NCBI GenBank assembly: GCA_937949725.1
Contig: CALECT010000153.1
Coordinates: forward strand, 25,795 to 89,794
DNA length: 64,000 nucleotides
From: an uncultured Pseudanabaenaceae cyanobacterium
GTDB taxonomy: Bacteria; Cyanobacteriota; Cyanobacteriia; PCC-9006; JAAUQQ01
Direction: 5' to 3'
Shown piece by piece: positions 50,924-62,146 of the stretch (position 1 is its first letter; each line of letters starts with the position of its first letter). Position numbers and translations under genes: made by a program. Under the pieces are notes generated by a model. The model saw nothing but the letters and a program-made list of their open reading frames with translations, did no database searches and was not told the origin of the DNA.

Positions 50924-51580
50924 TTACACAGAAGCAAACAGCTCAGCCATAGGCTTTTCAGTCGCATCAGGCTGAGCCACAATCTCAACGACTTTATTAC
51001 GTGATGCAGCATTACTCAGTGCTGCTACGCAGACTGCGGCTACCTTTGTCCGTGGCAAACTGCCTTCGAACAGCGAGTCTGCCCCTGCCATCACCACTTT
51101 GTCATCGGAATCCTCTTCTTTAAGTCCACCGGGCCGAACAATCGTGTAGGCCAGACCGCTCTTTTGCACATATTCCTCTGCCTGCTTCTTCCAGACCAGA
51201 ATCAGCCAAAACAAATTGAGGGGATGCAGCAGCTTTGAAACGCAGAGGGAAGAGACCATCACAAACTGTTCAATCCCCTTGGACTTCGCCGCTTCCACCA
51301 AATTCTTGGTGCCCACAAAGTCCACCGAATAGGGGCCAGTGGGGTCCAAGCTCGGCGCAGCGCCCGTGGCGCTCAGCAAAACGGTGCAGCCTTCTAAGGC
51401 GGCTGTTAATGTCTCAGGCTTGAGCACATCACCAATGACGATCTCGGCTTCAGCTGGCAGCAGTTCCTTGGCCTTTTCTCCATCCCGCACCAGCGCTTTG
51501 ACTGGAATGCCCTGGGCCACGAGTTCTTTAACGATGCGGTAGCCGGTCTTGCCGGTAGCCCCTGCGACGAGTGCTTTCAT
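50924..51580 (-). CDS. NAD(P)H-binding SDR/NmrA-like protein
   Basis: ALVAGATGKTGYRIVKELVAQGIPVKALVRD; LAYTIVRPGGL. Confidence 0.9.
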   Translation of the reverse strand: MKALVAGATGKTGYRIVKELVAQGIPVKALVRDGEKAKELLPAEAEIVIGDVLKPETLTAALEGCTVLLSATGAAPSLDPTGPYSVDFVGTKNLVEAAKSKGIEQFVMVSSLCVSKLLHPLNLFWLILVWKKQAEEYVQKSGLAYTIVRPGGLKEEDSDDKVVMAGADSLFEGSLPRTKVAAVCVAALSNAASRNKVVEIVAQPDATEKPMAELFASV

Positions 51581-51718
51581 GGAAATCTTTAACGAAATGT
51601 GGTGTCTGGCTTAATTATGACCTGACAAGAGAATCGCATTGCTTAGAAAACAGCCCAGACTCACGCCAATCTGCGAGCAATTAGAATAAGGACAGCGGAT
51701 TATAGGGCGATCGCCGCA

Positions 51719-51853
51719 ATGACCTACACCCCAATCAGAACCCTGACCGCTGAGGACTTCATAGCCCAATATGGGGATGACCCACGCTACGAGCTAATCG
51801 ACAGAGAGCTACGAGACTTGGCTCCGACAGGCCCCCATGAACAGCAACTCTAA
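51719..51853 (+). pseudogene. Truncated Uma2/DUF820 family endonuclease fragment
   Basis: Manual translation MTYTPIRTLTAEDFIAQYGDDPRYELIDRELRDLAPTGPHEQQL*, matching the Uma2 N-terminus pattern (RYELIDGEL...APTGPxHE). Confidence 0.75.
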
Positions 51854-52967
51854 CCGGGCAGTCAGGCAATCCGCCCAGGAAATTTTACGAGAAACCAATA
51901 GCACAGCAGCGAGAGAAGCAATCGGGGACTATCTTCCTTTTTCAAGGATGCAATGCCTTCAAACCATAGAAAACCTATTACCAGAGAAGTACCATCAAGA
52001 CCTAGGTTCGAACCCAGAATACGTCGCCATATCTAATGAGGAGAATCTTCTACTCTGCTATTGGAATGATGGAGATAGCCAAGCTTACGTCGCAACTTAC
52101 GCCTTAAGCACTGGCAAAAAGGTGTTTAGCAAAAGCCTAGATAACTCACACACATTAGCCTTGGGCAACAATGGGAAAATCGGCATTTCCAATGACTACT
52201 ATCCCCACATATTCCAATTAGACACACAGGAATTCCGCCTCTTCGATCCAGAGATATTCCCCCAGAGCAATCTGCCCAATAGTTCAGTCACAGTCTGCCC
52301 CAGCGAGCCTCCCCTAGCTGCCTTCTGGGACCACATTGGCCCACGCACAGAAATAGAACTGTGGGATTACGAGCACGGTGAGCAACGCTTTCGCTATGTC
52401 AACACAGAGACTTATCAAAGCGCCAAAAACTTTGGAGTAGACTCAAAAAGCAAAGAGCTTTGCTTCTCTCCCGATGGCAGTCTGCTCATCGCTAAGTTTT
52501 ACTTTAAAGACGAGTATATCCATCAGAACGCAGCCTGCTGTTTGAAAGTATGGGAGACCCATTCTGCAGAATTGGTCTACGAAAAAACATTCAATCTTCA
52601 GCCAATGTCAGGCTGCTCTCAGCATCATCAAGAGGGATTTCTACTCTACGGAATCACAGACAAACAAGTCACAATCCAAACGCTATTGAATGACAAAGTT
52701 CTGTTTCAACAGCCAGGCAACGCACCTTGTCACATGACGCTAGATGGCAGGATCATCGCATTTTGCACCGGCAACTCTGACGTAGAGGTCTGGGACTGGA
52801 GGCAGAAGCAAAAGCTCACAACTTTAAGAAATCAGACCGCACCATTGCTGCACCTCGAAGTCAGCCAGGATAGAGAATTCGTCACCACCCACAGCCGAGA
52901 CGGCAGCATTAAGATCTGGGGTATTCCAGAAAATATTGATGACACAACGCCATCTCCAATCGCTTAG
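51837..52967 (+). CDS. Degenerate WD40/beta-propeller-like protein
   Basis: NSDVEVWDWRQKQKLTTLRNQTAPLLHLEVSQDREFVTTHSRDGSIKIWGI; ACCLKVWETHSAELVYEK. Confidence 0.75.
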   Translation: MNSNSNRAVRQSAQEILRETNSTAAREAIGDYLPFSRMQCLQTIENLLPEKYHQDLGSNPEYVAISNEENLLLCYWNDGDSQAYVATYALSTGKKVFSKSLDNSHTLALGNNGKIGISNDYYPHIFQLDTQEFRLFDPEIFPQSNLPNSSVTVCPSEPPLAAFWDHIGPRTEIELWDYEHGEQRFRYVNTETYQSAKNFGVDSKSKELCFSPDGSLLIAKFYFKDEYIHQNAACCLKVWETHSAELVYEKTFNLQPMSGCSQHHQEGFLLYGITDKQVTIQTLLNDKVLFQQPGNAPCHMTLDGRIIAFCTGNSDVEVWDWRQKQKLTTLRNQTAPLLHLEVSQDREFVTTHSRDGSIKIWGIPENIDDTTPSPIA

Positions 52968-53905
52968 TCAGCATTGATGACAGCCCCTAAAGTTGCAGCG
53001 ACAGCTTGACCCAAAGCATCAAAGTCGTACCCACCCTCTAGACCAAACAAGATTTTTCGTGTGAGGCCTAAGCAGCGCTTGGTCAACACTGCATAATCCT
53101 CCGGTTGCAACGACATCCCCGCCAGCTGATCCGCCTGGGTCGCATCATAGCCCGCACTCACAATCAACAAATCTGCCCCAAACTGCTTCAAGAACGGCAT
53201 CACCTGTTCATCGAAAACCGGCAGATACTGCTCCAGATTGCTCCCCGCAGCCATGGGCAAGTTCAAAACATTGCCATGGTCACCTCGCTCATCTACATGG
53301 CCCGTACCGGGGTAAAAGTGCGCTTGATGCATCGAACAGTAGGCGATCGCCGGGTTCTTCTCACAAATATCCTGAGTGCCATTACCGTGATGAACATCCC
53401 AATCGAGGATAGCAACCCGCTCAATACCCGGCTTTTCCAAGGCATAGTGAGCCGCGATCGCCGCATTGGAGAACAAACAGAACCCCATCCCCCCACGACT
53501 GGTCGCATGGTGCCCCGGCGGCCGAGCCAGGACAAAACTTGCGTTTTCCCGCTCCAAAACGATGTCTACCCCATCCAGCCAAGCGCTAAGCGCAAGTAAC
53601 GCCACATCATAGCTGCGGGCTGAAACTACTGTATCTGCGTCGATCTGGCCGCCACCGCCCTCAGCGAGCCGTTTCACGGCCTCCACGTAGCGAAGACTCT
53701 GCAATTGCCCAACTCGCACATCTAGGCCCTGCCGGCAAGCGGGCGTAACCCAGTCTAGCCGGTCACTCCAGGGCATTTCCTTCAAGGCTTCCACCACAGC
53801 GGTTAAACGTCCAGCCCGTTCGGGGTGCATAGGGCCTGTGTCATGGTCCAAAAAGGCATCGGAATAGAGCAGCGGGATAGCAACCCCTTTAGCAGTGAAA
53901 ACCAT
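52964..53905 (-). CDS. Histone deacetylase/acetoin utilisation-family hydrolase
   Basis: RPPGHHATSRGGMGFCLFSNAAIAA; LDWDVHHGNGTQDI; LIVSAGYDA. Confidence 0.93.
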   Translation of the reverse strand: MVFTAKGVAIPLLYSDAFLDHDTGPMHPERAGRLTAVVEALKEMPWSDRLDWVTPACRQGLDVRVGQLQSLRYVEAVKRLAEGGGGQIDADTVVSARSYDVALLALSAWLDGVDIVLERENASFVLARPPGHHATSRGGMGFCLFSNAAIAAHYALEKPGIERVAILDWDVHHGNGTQDICEKNPAIAYCSMHQAHFYPGTGHVDERGDHGNVLNLPMAAGSNLEQYLPVFDEQVMPFLKQFGADLLIVSAGYDATQADQLAGMSLQPEDYAVLTKRCLGLTRKILFGLEGGYDFDALGQAVAATLGAVINAD

Positions 53906-54241
53906 AGTGGATTCCTAGCGATAACTCAGTGGCGATCTGACATCATTCTGTCTCGTTTTCAGAGGCGATCACAATCACCTGTTTCGAATTGTGTTGAGCC
54001 TTCAGTTTCATCCTGTCATCGCAGCTTTTCAAGCATGCGATCTCTACTCATTCAAGCGACACAAAAATTTTTTCCAGGATCCTTACTCCGAAAGGCTTTC
54101 AAAGGCCATCATCAATGCCACAAAAGACGATTTTCATGGTAAAATAGTACATCCCTAAAACGCCATTTTTCGAGCAGCCTCAGGGCATTGTTCGCTTTAA
54201 CTTGGTGCAGGTTATTTTGAAGTTCTGGAGCCAGACAAAAT

Positions 54242-56938
54242 ATGAGTTCATCTGAGGAGCGGATTATCCTAACGGATTTGCGCAACGAGATGTCCCGCTC
54301 CTATTTGGAGTACGCCATGAGCGTCATCGTAGGGCGTGCCCTACCAGATGCCCGTGACGGCCTTAAGCCCGTGCATCGGCGCATTCTCTACGCTATGTAT
54401 GAGCTGGGTCTGACTCCAGATCGCCCCTTCCGTAAGTCAGCCCGTGTGGTTGGTGACGTACTGGGTAAGTACCACCCCCACGGCGATACCTCGATTTACG
54501 ATGCCCTGGTGCGCATGGCTCAGGACTTCTCCATGCGAGCGCCGTTGATCAACGGCCATGGCAACTTTGGCTCCGTGGACAACGATCCACCAGCAGCCAT
54601 GCGCTATACGGAGGCTCGCCTCCAAGCTTTAACCACTGACTCTTTACTCCAAGACATTGAGTCAGAAACGGTCGATTTTGCCGATAACTTCGACGGTTCC
54701 CAGCAGGAACCCACCGTTCTCCCCTCCCGCCTGCCCCAGTTGTTGCTCAACGGCTCCTCGGGTATTGCGGTTGGTATGGCAACCAATATCCCCCCTCACA
54801 ACCTGGGTGAGCTGATCGACGGCACCGTCGCTCTGATTGCCAATCCAGAGCTGACCAACGAAGACTTGATGGAATACGTCAAGGGGCCGGACTTTCCAAC
54901 CGGCGCTCAAATCCTCGGTAGCGGCGGCATCCGCGAGGTTTATACAACTGGCCGTGGCTCCGTCACCATGCGCGGTGTAGCCGCCATCGACACCCTGGAA
55001 TATACAGGTCGCCCGGATCGTGATGCCATCATCATCACGGAATTGCCTTACCAGACCAATAAAGCGGCGCTGATTGAGCGCATCGCTGACATGGTCAACG
55101 ATAAGAAGCTGGAAGGCATTTCCGATATTCGCGATGAGAGCGATCGCGATGGCATGCGCATCGTCATCGAACTCAAGCGCGACTCCTACCCCCAGGTTGT
55201 CCTCAACAACCTCTACAAACAGACGCCCCTCCAATCCAACTTCAGCGCCAACATGTTGGCACTAGTCGATGGAGAACCTCAAACCCTAACGCTCAAAGGG
55301 TTCCTTGATGTCTTTGTTAAATTCCGCATCGAGACCATCGAGCGCCGCACCCGCTACGAACTGCGCAAAGCGGAGGAGCGGGACCATATCCTCCAGGGCT
55401 TGCTCATTGCCCAGGCCAACCTAGACGAAATCATTCGCCTAATTCGCGCTGCCGCCGATGCGCCCACCGCCAAAATCTCCTTGGTTGAGGATTATGGCCT
55501 CTCCCCCGTCCAGGCCGACGCCATTTTGCAGATGCAACTGCGTCGCCTCACGGCCCTAGAAGCAGACAAGATTCAGAAAGAGCATGAGGATCTAGAAGAG
55601 CGAATTACCGATCTCAAAGACATCCTGGCTCGCAAAGAGCGCGTCTTAGAAATCATCACCAATGAGCTGATCGAGCTCAAGACCCGCTTTGCCACGGATC
55701 GTAAATCCATCATCCTCAAGCACAGCGGCTCCCTTGATTCCATTGACCTCATCGCCAACGATCGCGCCCTCATCCTGATCACCGACCAGGGCTACATCAA
55801 GCGCATGCCCGTGGACACCTTCGACGTCCAAAGCCGTGCCACAAGGGGCAAAGCGGGGGCAAAGATCAAAGAGGATGATCAGATCAAGCAGTTCATGACC
55901 TGCTGCGATCACGACTACATTTTGTTCTTTAGCGATCGCGGCGTCGTCTACAGCATTCGCGCCTTCCAAATCCCCATGGGGTCACGCAATGCCAGGGGCA
56001 TCCCCATCGTGCAGATGCTGCCCATCCCCCGAGAAGAGGAAATTACCTCAATCCTCTCGGTCTCCGAATTCACCGATGACGAATATCTCGTCATGCTCAC
56101 CAAAGGCGGCTACGTCAAAAAGACAGCCCTCTCCGCCTTTGCCAACATCCGTTCCAATGGCCTCATCGCCATCTCCCTGATGGAAGGCGATCAACTGCGC
56201 TGGGTTCGCCCCGCTCGCGAGGAAGACAGCATCCTCATCGGCTCCCGCAAGGCCATGACCATCCACTTCCGCGCCGACCACAATGAGCTGCGCCCCCTAG
56301 GCCGCTCTACGAGGGGCGTTCGAGCCATGTCTCTGCGAGACGGCGATGAGCTGATCTCCATGGACATTCTCTCCAGCCAAGTGGTTGAAGCCATTCAAGC
56401 CGCTGCCGAAGCCGGAGAAGACGATGGTGAAGATGAAGATGCAGCAGTCCAAAGCCAAGGGCCTTGGGTGTTAGTCGTCACTGCTAATGGATTAGGCAAA
56501 CGCGTCCCCGTCAGTCAGTTCCGCCTACAAAAGCGAGCTGGCATGGGTCTGCGCGCCATCAAGTTCCGCACCAGCAAAGCCAAAGGCAAAAAGAAAAAGC
56601 CTGAGGACAAGTTGGTGACCCTCCTCGTCGTGGGTGAAAACGAAGAACTGATGATGGTGACCACCCGAGGCATCATCATTCGTCAAGCCGCTGATGCCAT
56701 CACCCAGCAATCCCGTGCTGCCACTGGCGTCATGGTTCAACGCTTGGACAACGACGATTCTCTTGCTGCAGTGGCTGTTGTTCCCATTCCCGAAGACAGT
56801 GACGAAGAAGGGGAAGACAGCAGCAGCGATGAGTCAAGCGAAGTCGTTTCTGTGGATGATAGTGATTCTATCGATGTCGTTGCAGAAGCTGTTGAGACAG
56901 ATGACGATACCGATGACTCAGAAGCAGAGGACAGTTGA
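54242..56938 (+). CDS. gyrA: DNA gyrase/topoisomerase IV subunit A
   Basis: [29 protein letters not shown]...[20 protein letters not shown]...[13 protein letters not shown]-terminal beta-pinwheel and acidic tail. Confidence 0.93.
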   Translation: MSSSEERIILTDLRNEMSRSYLEYAMSVIVGRALPDARDGLKPVHRRILYAMYELGLTPDRPFRKSARVVGDVLGKYHPHGDTSIYDALVRMAQDFSMRAPLINGHGNFGSVDNDPPAAMRYTEARLQALTTDSLLQDIESETVDFADNFDGSQQEPTVLPSRLPQLLLNGSSGIAVGMATNIPPHNLGELIDGTVALIANPELTNEDLMEYVKGPDFPTGAQILGSGGIREVYTTGRGSVTMRGVAAIDTLEYTGRPDRDAIIITELPYQTNKAALIERIADMVNDKKLEGISDIRDESDRDGMRIVIELKRDSYPQVVLNNLYKQTPLQSNFSANMLALVDGEPQTLTLKGFLDVFVKFRIETIERRTRYELRKAEERDHILQGLLIAQANLDEIIRLIRAAADAPTAKISLVEDYGLSPVQADAILQMQLRRLTALEADKIQKEHEDLEERITDLKDILARKERVLEIITNELIELKTRFATDRKSIILKHSGSLDSIDLIANDRALILITDQGYIKRMPVDTFDVQSRATRGKAGAKIKEDDQIKQFMTCCDHDYILFFSDRGVVYSIRAFQIPMGSRNARGIPIVQMLPIPREEEITSILSVSEFTDDEYLVMLTKGGYVKKTALSAFANIRSNGLIAISLMEGDQLRWVRPAREEDSILIGSRKAMTIHFRADHNELRPLGRSTRGVRAMSLRDGDELISMDILSSQVVEAIQAAAEAGEDDGEDEDAAVQSQGPWVLVVTANGLGKRVPVSQFRLQKRAGMGLRAIKFRTSKAKGKKKKPEDKLVTLLVVGENEELMMVTTRGIIIRQAADAITQQSRAATGVMVQRLDNDDSLAAVAVVPIPEDSDEEGEDSSSDESSEVVSVDDSDSIDVVAEAVETDDDTDDSEAEDS

Positions 56939-57005
56939 GCCCTCAGCAGATCCTTAGGTCGATGTCATAGATCGTTGGCGCAGCGGATTTTACCCATCCA
57001 ATAAT

Positions 57006-57045
57006 CTAAAAGCCCCATGCTCTCTTCAGAGCATGGGGCTTTTAG
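57006..57045. terminator. Strong terminator after gyrA
   Basis: CTAAAAGCCCCATGCTCT-CTTC-AGAGCATGGGGCTTTTAG. Confidence 0.92.
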
Positions 57046-57264
57046 TCGTCAAAGCATCCCGAAAAGCACTCCCCTCATGTTTAGGACAAGATATTTTCAC
57101 GGAGACTTCACTTGCATTCAAGTTAAAAAAGATACTCTAGATCGCAGCGATTGGTAGACATTATGGGCAAGCTAAATTCAAAAGCCCACCGCAAAAACCA
57201 TCCATGGCTTGATGGTGATTCATCATAGTCGCTTCCTCCTCTGAAGAGTCTAACGACCTAGATA

Positions 57265-58848
57265 ATGTTATTTAATTCCTTCGAATTTATATTTGCTTTT
57301 CTGCCCCTAACCCTCCTGGGCTTTTTTATCGGTGCACAACTATTACCGTCAGGGAAGCGACATTGGCTGAGACTTTACCTCGTCATTGCCTCACTATTTT
57401 TCTATGGTTGGTGGAATCCCCAAAACCTCTGGCTTATCGGCTTTTCTATTGGTTTCAACTACTTAGTTGGTCGCTGGCTCGGCAAAGAGACCCTGCCATT
57501 AGGACAGAAAAAGGGCCTGCTGAGCCTGGGAGTTGGTGTAAACCTGGCCTTGATCTTTTATTTTAAATACGCCAATTTCTTTGCCGACAATTTTAATCAA
57601 TTTGTCGGTACAGAATTTAATTTCGGCAAGATTATTCTCCCCCTAGCAATCTCCTTTTTTACCTTCCAGCAGATTGCCTACCTGGTTGATTCCTATCGCG
57701 GCGAAACCAAAAACTATGGTTTCATTAGCTACTGCCTCTTTGTCTGCTTTTTTCCACAGCTCATTGCTGGCCCCATCGTTCACCATAAGGACGTTCTCGG
57801 GCAATTTGAAAAGCCTTCTATTTACAAGTTCAGCAGCCTTTGCTTCTCAGTGGGCTGTTTTATCTTCTTTGCAGGTCTGTTTAAGAAAGTGGTGTTGGCC
57901 GATCGCGTCGCCATCTACGCTACGCCAGTCTTTGATGCCGCTGCCCAGGGAATTAGCCTCTCCTTCTTCGAGGCCTGGATTGGAGCTTTAGCCTATACGC
58001 TCCAGCTCTACTTCGATTTCTCTGGCTATACAGACATGGCCATTGGCGCAGCCTATATGTTCGGCATTCGCCTGCCACTCAACTTTGACTCACCTTATAA
58101 AGCCACCAGCATCATCGATTTCTGGCGACGCTGGCACATCACGCTCTCAAATTTTCTGCGGGACTATCTCTACATTCCCCTAGGGGGCAGCCGCAAAGGC
58201 AAGCTGCGCCGCCATGCAAACCTACTGATTACGATGCTGCTCGGTGGTTTCTGGCATGGTGCGGGCTGGACGTTTGTGATTTGGGGAGGCCTCCATGGCA
58301 CCTATCTGATCATCAATCACCAATGGCGCAGCTTCTGTAAGGGCATTGGCCTCTGGCAAGAGAAAACGCCCGCTTGGTTCAGCATTCTGGGTTGGGCCAT
58401 CACATTCCTGGCTGTCGTCGCCTCCTGGGTTCTCTTCCGTGCCAATAACTTGGAAACCGGCCTACAGGTATTGGGCTCCATGTTTGGTAGCCAAGGCTTT
58501 TCCCTACCTCGGGGCTTCAGTCGATTTGGTTTCCTCACGGCTCTGGCTCCCCTAGGCATCAAGTTCGATGGACTTCAGGACTTGTTAGCTTTCTCGATTG
58601 TAGATTCGGTCAAGCTCATTGGTGCCTTGATAGCGATCGCCCTCTTCACGCCCAACACTCAGCAATGGTTGATGAAATACAACCCCACCCTCAACGAGCC
58701 CCAGTTAGGAGAAGGCCTAGTGGCTAGACTCTGGAGCAAACTCCACTGGCGACCCAACCAACTATGGGCCGTCATGGGAGCCCTAGTAGCAACCCTTGGC
58801 CTCTGGCATATCAATCGAGTCAGCGAGTTTTTGTACTTCCAGTTTTAG
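57265..58848 (+). CDS. MBOAT-family O-acyltransferase (AlgI-like)
   Basis: Polytopic; LYFDFSGYTDMAIGAAYMFGIRLPLNFDSPYKATSIIDFWRRWHITLSNFLRDYLYIPLGG; GGFWHGAGWTFVIWGGLHG. Confidence 0.95.
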   Translation: MLFNSFEFIFAFLPLTLLGFFIGAQLLPSGKRHWLRLYLVIASLFFYGWWNPQNLWLIGFSIGFNYLVGRWLGKETLPLGQKKGLLSLGVGVNLALIFYFKYANFFADNFNQFVGTEFNFGKIILPLAISFFTFQQIAYLVDSYRGETKNYGFISYCLFVCFFPQLIAGPIVHHKDVLGQFEKPSIYKFSSLCFSVGCFIFFAGLFKKVVLADRVAIYATPVFDAAAQGISLSFFEAWIGALAYTLQLYFDFSGYTDMAIGAAYMFGIRLPLNFDSPYKATSIIDFWRRWHITLSNFLRDYLYIPLGGSRKGKLRRHANLLITMLLGGFWHGAGWTFVIWGGLHGTYLIINHQWRSFCKGIGLWQEKTPAWFSILGWAITFLAVVASWVLFRANNLETGLQVLGSMFGSQGFSLPRGFSRFGFLTALAPLGIKFDGLQDLLAFSIVDSVKLIGALIAIALFTPNTQQWLMKYNPTLNEPQLGEGLVARLWSKLHWRPNQLWAVMGALVATLGLWHINRVSEFLYFQF

Positions 58849-58945
58849 AAAAACACTGAAACGAAGCAACGAATAAGCCTAGGGAGCTTGAAATGCCTTA
58901 GGCCCAAAGCACTGAGATCAAGATCATTTATATATCTGTTTAGCC

Positions 58946-59998
58946 ATGGCTCGCCGCTATCTCGCCACCTATTCATCTCTGATCATCCTAGGGCTCATGG
59001 GCGTCTTCGGCCTCAACTGGCTGACCGACCCGCTTTGGTACGGCAAGGGAAATCGCCTCTCAGAGAAAAACTTTCCCTTTGATGAACGTACCTCCAAGAC
59101 CAATTTATTTCTGCGCAATGCTCAAGAAGACTACGACTGTGTGATCTTTGGTAGCTCCCGAGCCACCATGCTCAACAACTCTGCATTCAAGGAGAACTGT
59201 TTTAACTATGCCTTCAGTGGCAGCAGCATTGAAGAGTACATCCCCTATGCCCAGTTCGTGGCGGAGCGTAATCCAAATATCAAAAAAGTCTACCTAGGTA
59301 TTGATCCCGAAAACTTCAACCAAAAGCCTGAGAGCAAGGGTTTTGAAGTGAAGAAACCCCGCCATATCTATCTCAGCTACCTATCCTTTGACCTCTTCCT
59401 ATTTTCTATAGACTCGTTGCTCAATCCGATGCCTGGAGCGAGGTTCTACAACAGCCAAAAGAATTTTGAGAGTGAAACGGTCGATAACTGGCCAGGGTAT
59501 GAACCCGTTTTTGATGTGAGGAAGTCGGACCAAACTTGCGATCGCAATAAGGTCAAGCGCTACGAAGAACTGCGAAATATTTTCCCTGACGCAGAATTTG
59601 TCGGCTACTCAGCACCGGTTTCAAGCTGGTACGTCGTCAACAACCTCTATGCCTATGGCGACGTTCTCGACTGCTACTTAGAAGCCAACCATCAGCTCTC
59701 CCAAGAGTTCACAGCCGTTTACGACTTCACCATTCCCTCCCCTACCACCCAAGAGCCGTCCAATGGCTATAACCACGACCATTATTACGATCACATCATT
59801 TACCAAGTCAGTCAGGTAATCCAAGAAGCAGGCTCCGCCTCAGGAAAGACCTCTGCCTTCGGACTCAAAGTGAACGATTACTCCCTAGAGGAATACAAGG
59901 CTGCCTACTTCAAGGAGATACGCAACTTCTTAAACGCCAGCGATCGCGCCGACCTCTGGCAAGGCGAAGAGTTGAATGCCCAGGCCAATCAGCGGTAA
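58946..59998 (+). CDS. SGNH/DltD-like single-TM protein, putative MBOAT partner
   Basis: N-terminal TM; DCVIFGSSRATMLNNSAF...FNYAFSGSS; C-terminal DHYYDH. Confidence 0.65.
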   Translation: MARRYLATYSSLIILGLMGVFGLNWLTDPLWYGKGNRLSEKNFPFDERTSKTNLFLRNAQEDYDCVIFGSSRATMLNNSAFKENCFNYAFSGSSIEEYIPYAQFVAERNPNIKKVYLGIDPENFNQKPESKGFEVKKPRHIYLSYLSFDLFLFSIDSLLNPMPGARFYNSQKNFESETVDNWPGYEPVFDVRKSDQTCDRNKVKRYEELRNIFPDAEFVGYSAPVSSWYVVNNLYAYGDVLDCYLEANHQLSQEFTAVYDFTIPSPTTQEPSNGYNHDHYYDHIIYQVSQVIQEAGSASGKTSAFGLKVNDYSLEEYKAAYFKEIRNFLNASDRADLWQGEELNAQANQR

Positions 59999-60074
59999 CC
60001 TGATGTATTGAACTGCCTTGTCCCTAAGACCTTTGTGGTCCAATTACGGCAAGGAATCGCTGCAACCTTTGACC

Positions 60075-61454
60075 ATGCTCCCCTCCCCCCGTCGTTACCA
60101 CGTCACCACCTTCGGCTGCCAAATGAACAAGGCAGACTCCGAACGCATGGCAGGCATTCTCGATGACATGGGGATGGTTTGGGAAGAGGATCCTCTATCG
60201 GCAGACCTAGTTCTATACAACACCTGCACCATCCGCGACAGCGCGGAGCAGAAGGTCTATTCCTACCTAGGGCGCCAAGCCAAACGGAAACAAGAAAACC
60301 CCAACCTGACTCTCATCGTCGCAGGCTGCGTTGCCCAGCAAGAAGGCGAAACCCTACTGCGTCGAGTTCCAGAACTGGACTTGGTCATGGGGCCACAGCA
60401 TGCCAATCGTCTCCAAGATTTATTAGAAGACGTCTTCCAGGGCAACCAAGTGGTGGCGACCGAGCCCGTCCACATCATGGAGGACATCACCAAGCCTCGT
60501 CGGGATAGCGAAGTCACGGCTTGGGTCAACGTCATCTACGGCTGCAACGAGCGCTGCACCTACTGCGTCGTGCCCGGTGTGCGCGGTCTGGAGCAATCCC
60601 GAACCCCAGAGGCTATCCGTGCCGAGATGGAAGCCTTAGCCCAGCAAGGCTATAAAGAAATTACGCTGTTGGGCCAAAACATCGACGCCTATGGTCGAGA
60701 CCTCCCAGGTTCCACAGCGGAAGGCCGCCACAAGCACACCCTCACCGACCTGCTCTACTTCGTCCATGACGTCCCCGGCATTGAGCGTATTCGCTTTGCC
60801 ACCAGCCACCCCCGCTACTTCACCGAGCGCCTCGTCAAAGCCTGCGCCGAGCTGCCCAAGGTCTGCGAGCACTTCCACATCCCCTTCCAGTCCGGCAATA
60901 ACGACATTCTCAAAGCCATGGGCCGGGGCTACACCCGCGAGAAGTATCGCCGCATCATCGACACCGTGCGCCGTTATGTCCCCGATGCTTCCATTAGTGC
61001 TGATGCCATCGTGGGCTTCCCCGGTGAAACCGAAGAACAATTCTTAGAGACGTTGAGCCTAATGGAAGAGATCAACTTTGACCTCACCAACACTGCGGCC
61101 TACTCTCCTCGTCCCGGCACACCCGCCGCAAATTGGGAAGGACAGCTGAGCGAAGAGGTGAAGATAGATCGCCTCCAGCGCATCAACCACCTGGTGAGCA
61201 GCCAAGCCGCCGATCGATCCCAACGCTACGCAGGCCGTACAGAAACCATTCTTGTAGAAGCCCAAAACCCTAAAAAACCCAGCCAAGTCATGGGGCGAAC
61301 CCGCACCAACCGCCTCACCTTCTTCGAAGGCAACATTGCAGAGCTTAAAGGGAAAATCGTTACGGTGAAAATAAACGAAGTTCGCCCCTTCAGTCTCACG
61401 GGCGAATTCCTATCGGCATCTGAAGTAGAGGCTCCGGTGGCAGCGATCGCCTAA
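60075..61454 (+). CDS. miaB: tRNA-2-methylthio-N6-isopentenyladenosine synthase
   Basis: [30 protein letters not shown] radical-SAM motif; C-terminal TRAM domain; start set at MLPSPRRYH. Confidence 0.95.
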   Translation: MLPSPRRYHVTTFGCQMNKADSERMAGILDDMGMVWEEDPLSADLVLYNTCTIRDSAEQKVYSYLGRQAKRKQENPNLTLIVAGCVAQQEGETLLRRVPELDLVMGPQHANRLQDLLEDVFQGNQVVATEPVHIMEDITKPRRDSEVTAWVNVIYGCNERCTYCVVPGVRGLEQSRTPEAIRAEMEALAQQGYKEITLLGQNIDAYGRDLPGSTAEGRHKHTLTDLLYFVHDVPGIERIRFATSHPRYFTERLVKACAELPKVCEHFHIPFQSGNNDILKAMGRGYTREKYRRIIDTVRRYVPDASISADAIVGFPGETEEQFLETLSLMEEINFDLTNTAAYSPRPGTPAANWEGQLSEEVKIDRLQRINHLVSSQAADRSQRYAGRTETILVEAQNPKKPSQVMGRTRTNRLTFFEGNIAELKGKIVTVKINEVRPFSLTGEFLSASEVEAPVAAIA

Positions 61455-61471
61455 CCGAATGGATAAATCTC

Positions 61472-61579
61472 ATACCAAATCCTTTTAGCCAAACCCCGAA
61501 ATAGGAAATCCTGTCCCCCATAAATGACAGGGGTTTTAGGTGTCGGGGGAATCGGGGTCTATATTTCAGGATTTGGTAT
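61472..61579. mobile_element. MITE-like palindromic element with 12-bp perfect terminal inverted repeats
   Basis: ATACCAAATCCT ... AGGATTTGGTAT; nested ACCCCGA/TCGGGGT and CCTGTC/GACAGG. Confidence 0.7.
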
Positions 61580-61611
61580 CACAGAGATTGCTCAGGGTGA
61601 GGCGCAAACGC

Positions 61612-61649
61612 AAAAGGGCCTGAGCATCAATGATGATCAGACCCTTTTT
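61612..61649 (-). terminator. Terminator-like hairpin downstream of glnB
   Basis: AAAAGGGCCTGA / TCAGACCCTTTT (one G-T pair) with flanking T-rich end. Confidence 0.75.
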
Positions 61650-61667
61650 AATCAACCCCAAAAGACT

Positions 61668-62018
<351 letters not shown>

Positions 62019-62146
62019 CTAATCTCTTAAAAGAAGACAATTGTTATGCAGCAATGCTATCTCAGAGTTGGAATGGTCCAACAGATTGTCACGGATTCGC
62101 AATCAATCTATTGCAATCCCCTTAACCCTTTTTCAGGAAAGCTCTT

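Noticed and set aside
51974-52030. AGGTTCGAACCC resembling a tRNA T-arm
   Set aside because: Lies in frame within the WD40-like CDS; no acceptor stem or anticodon arm can be drawn around it
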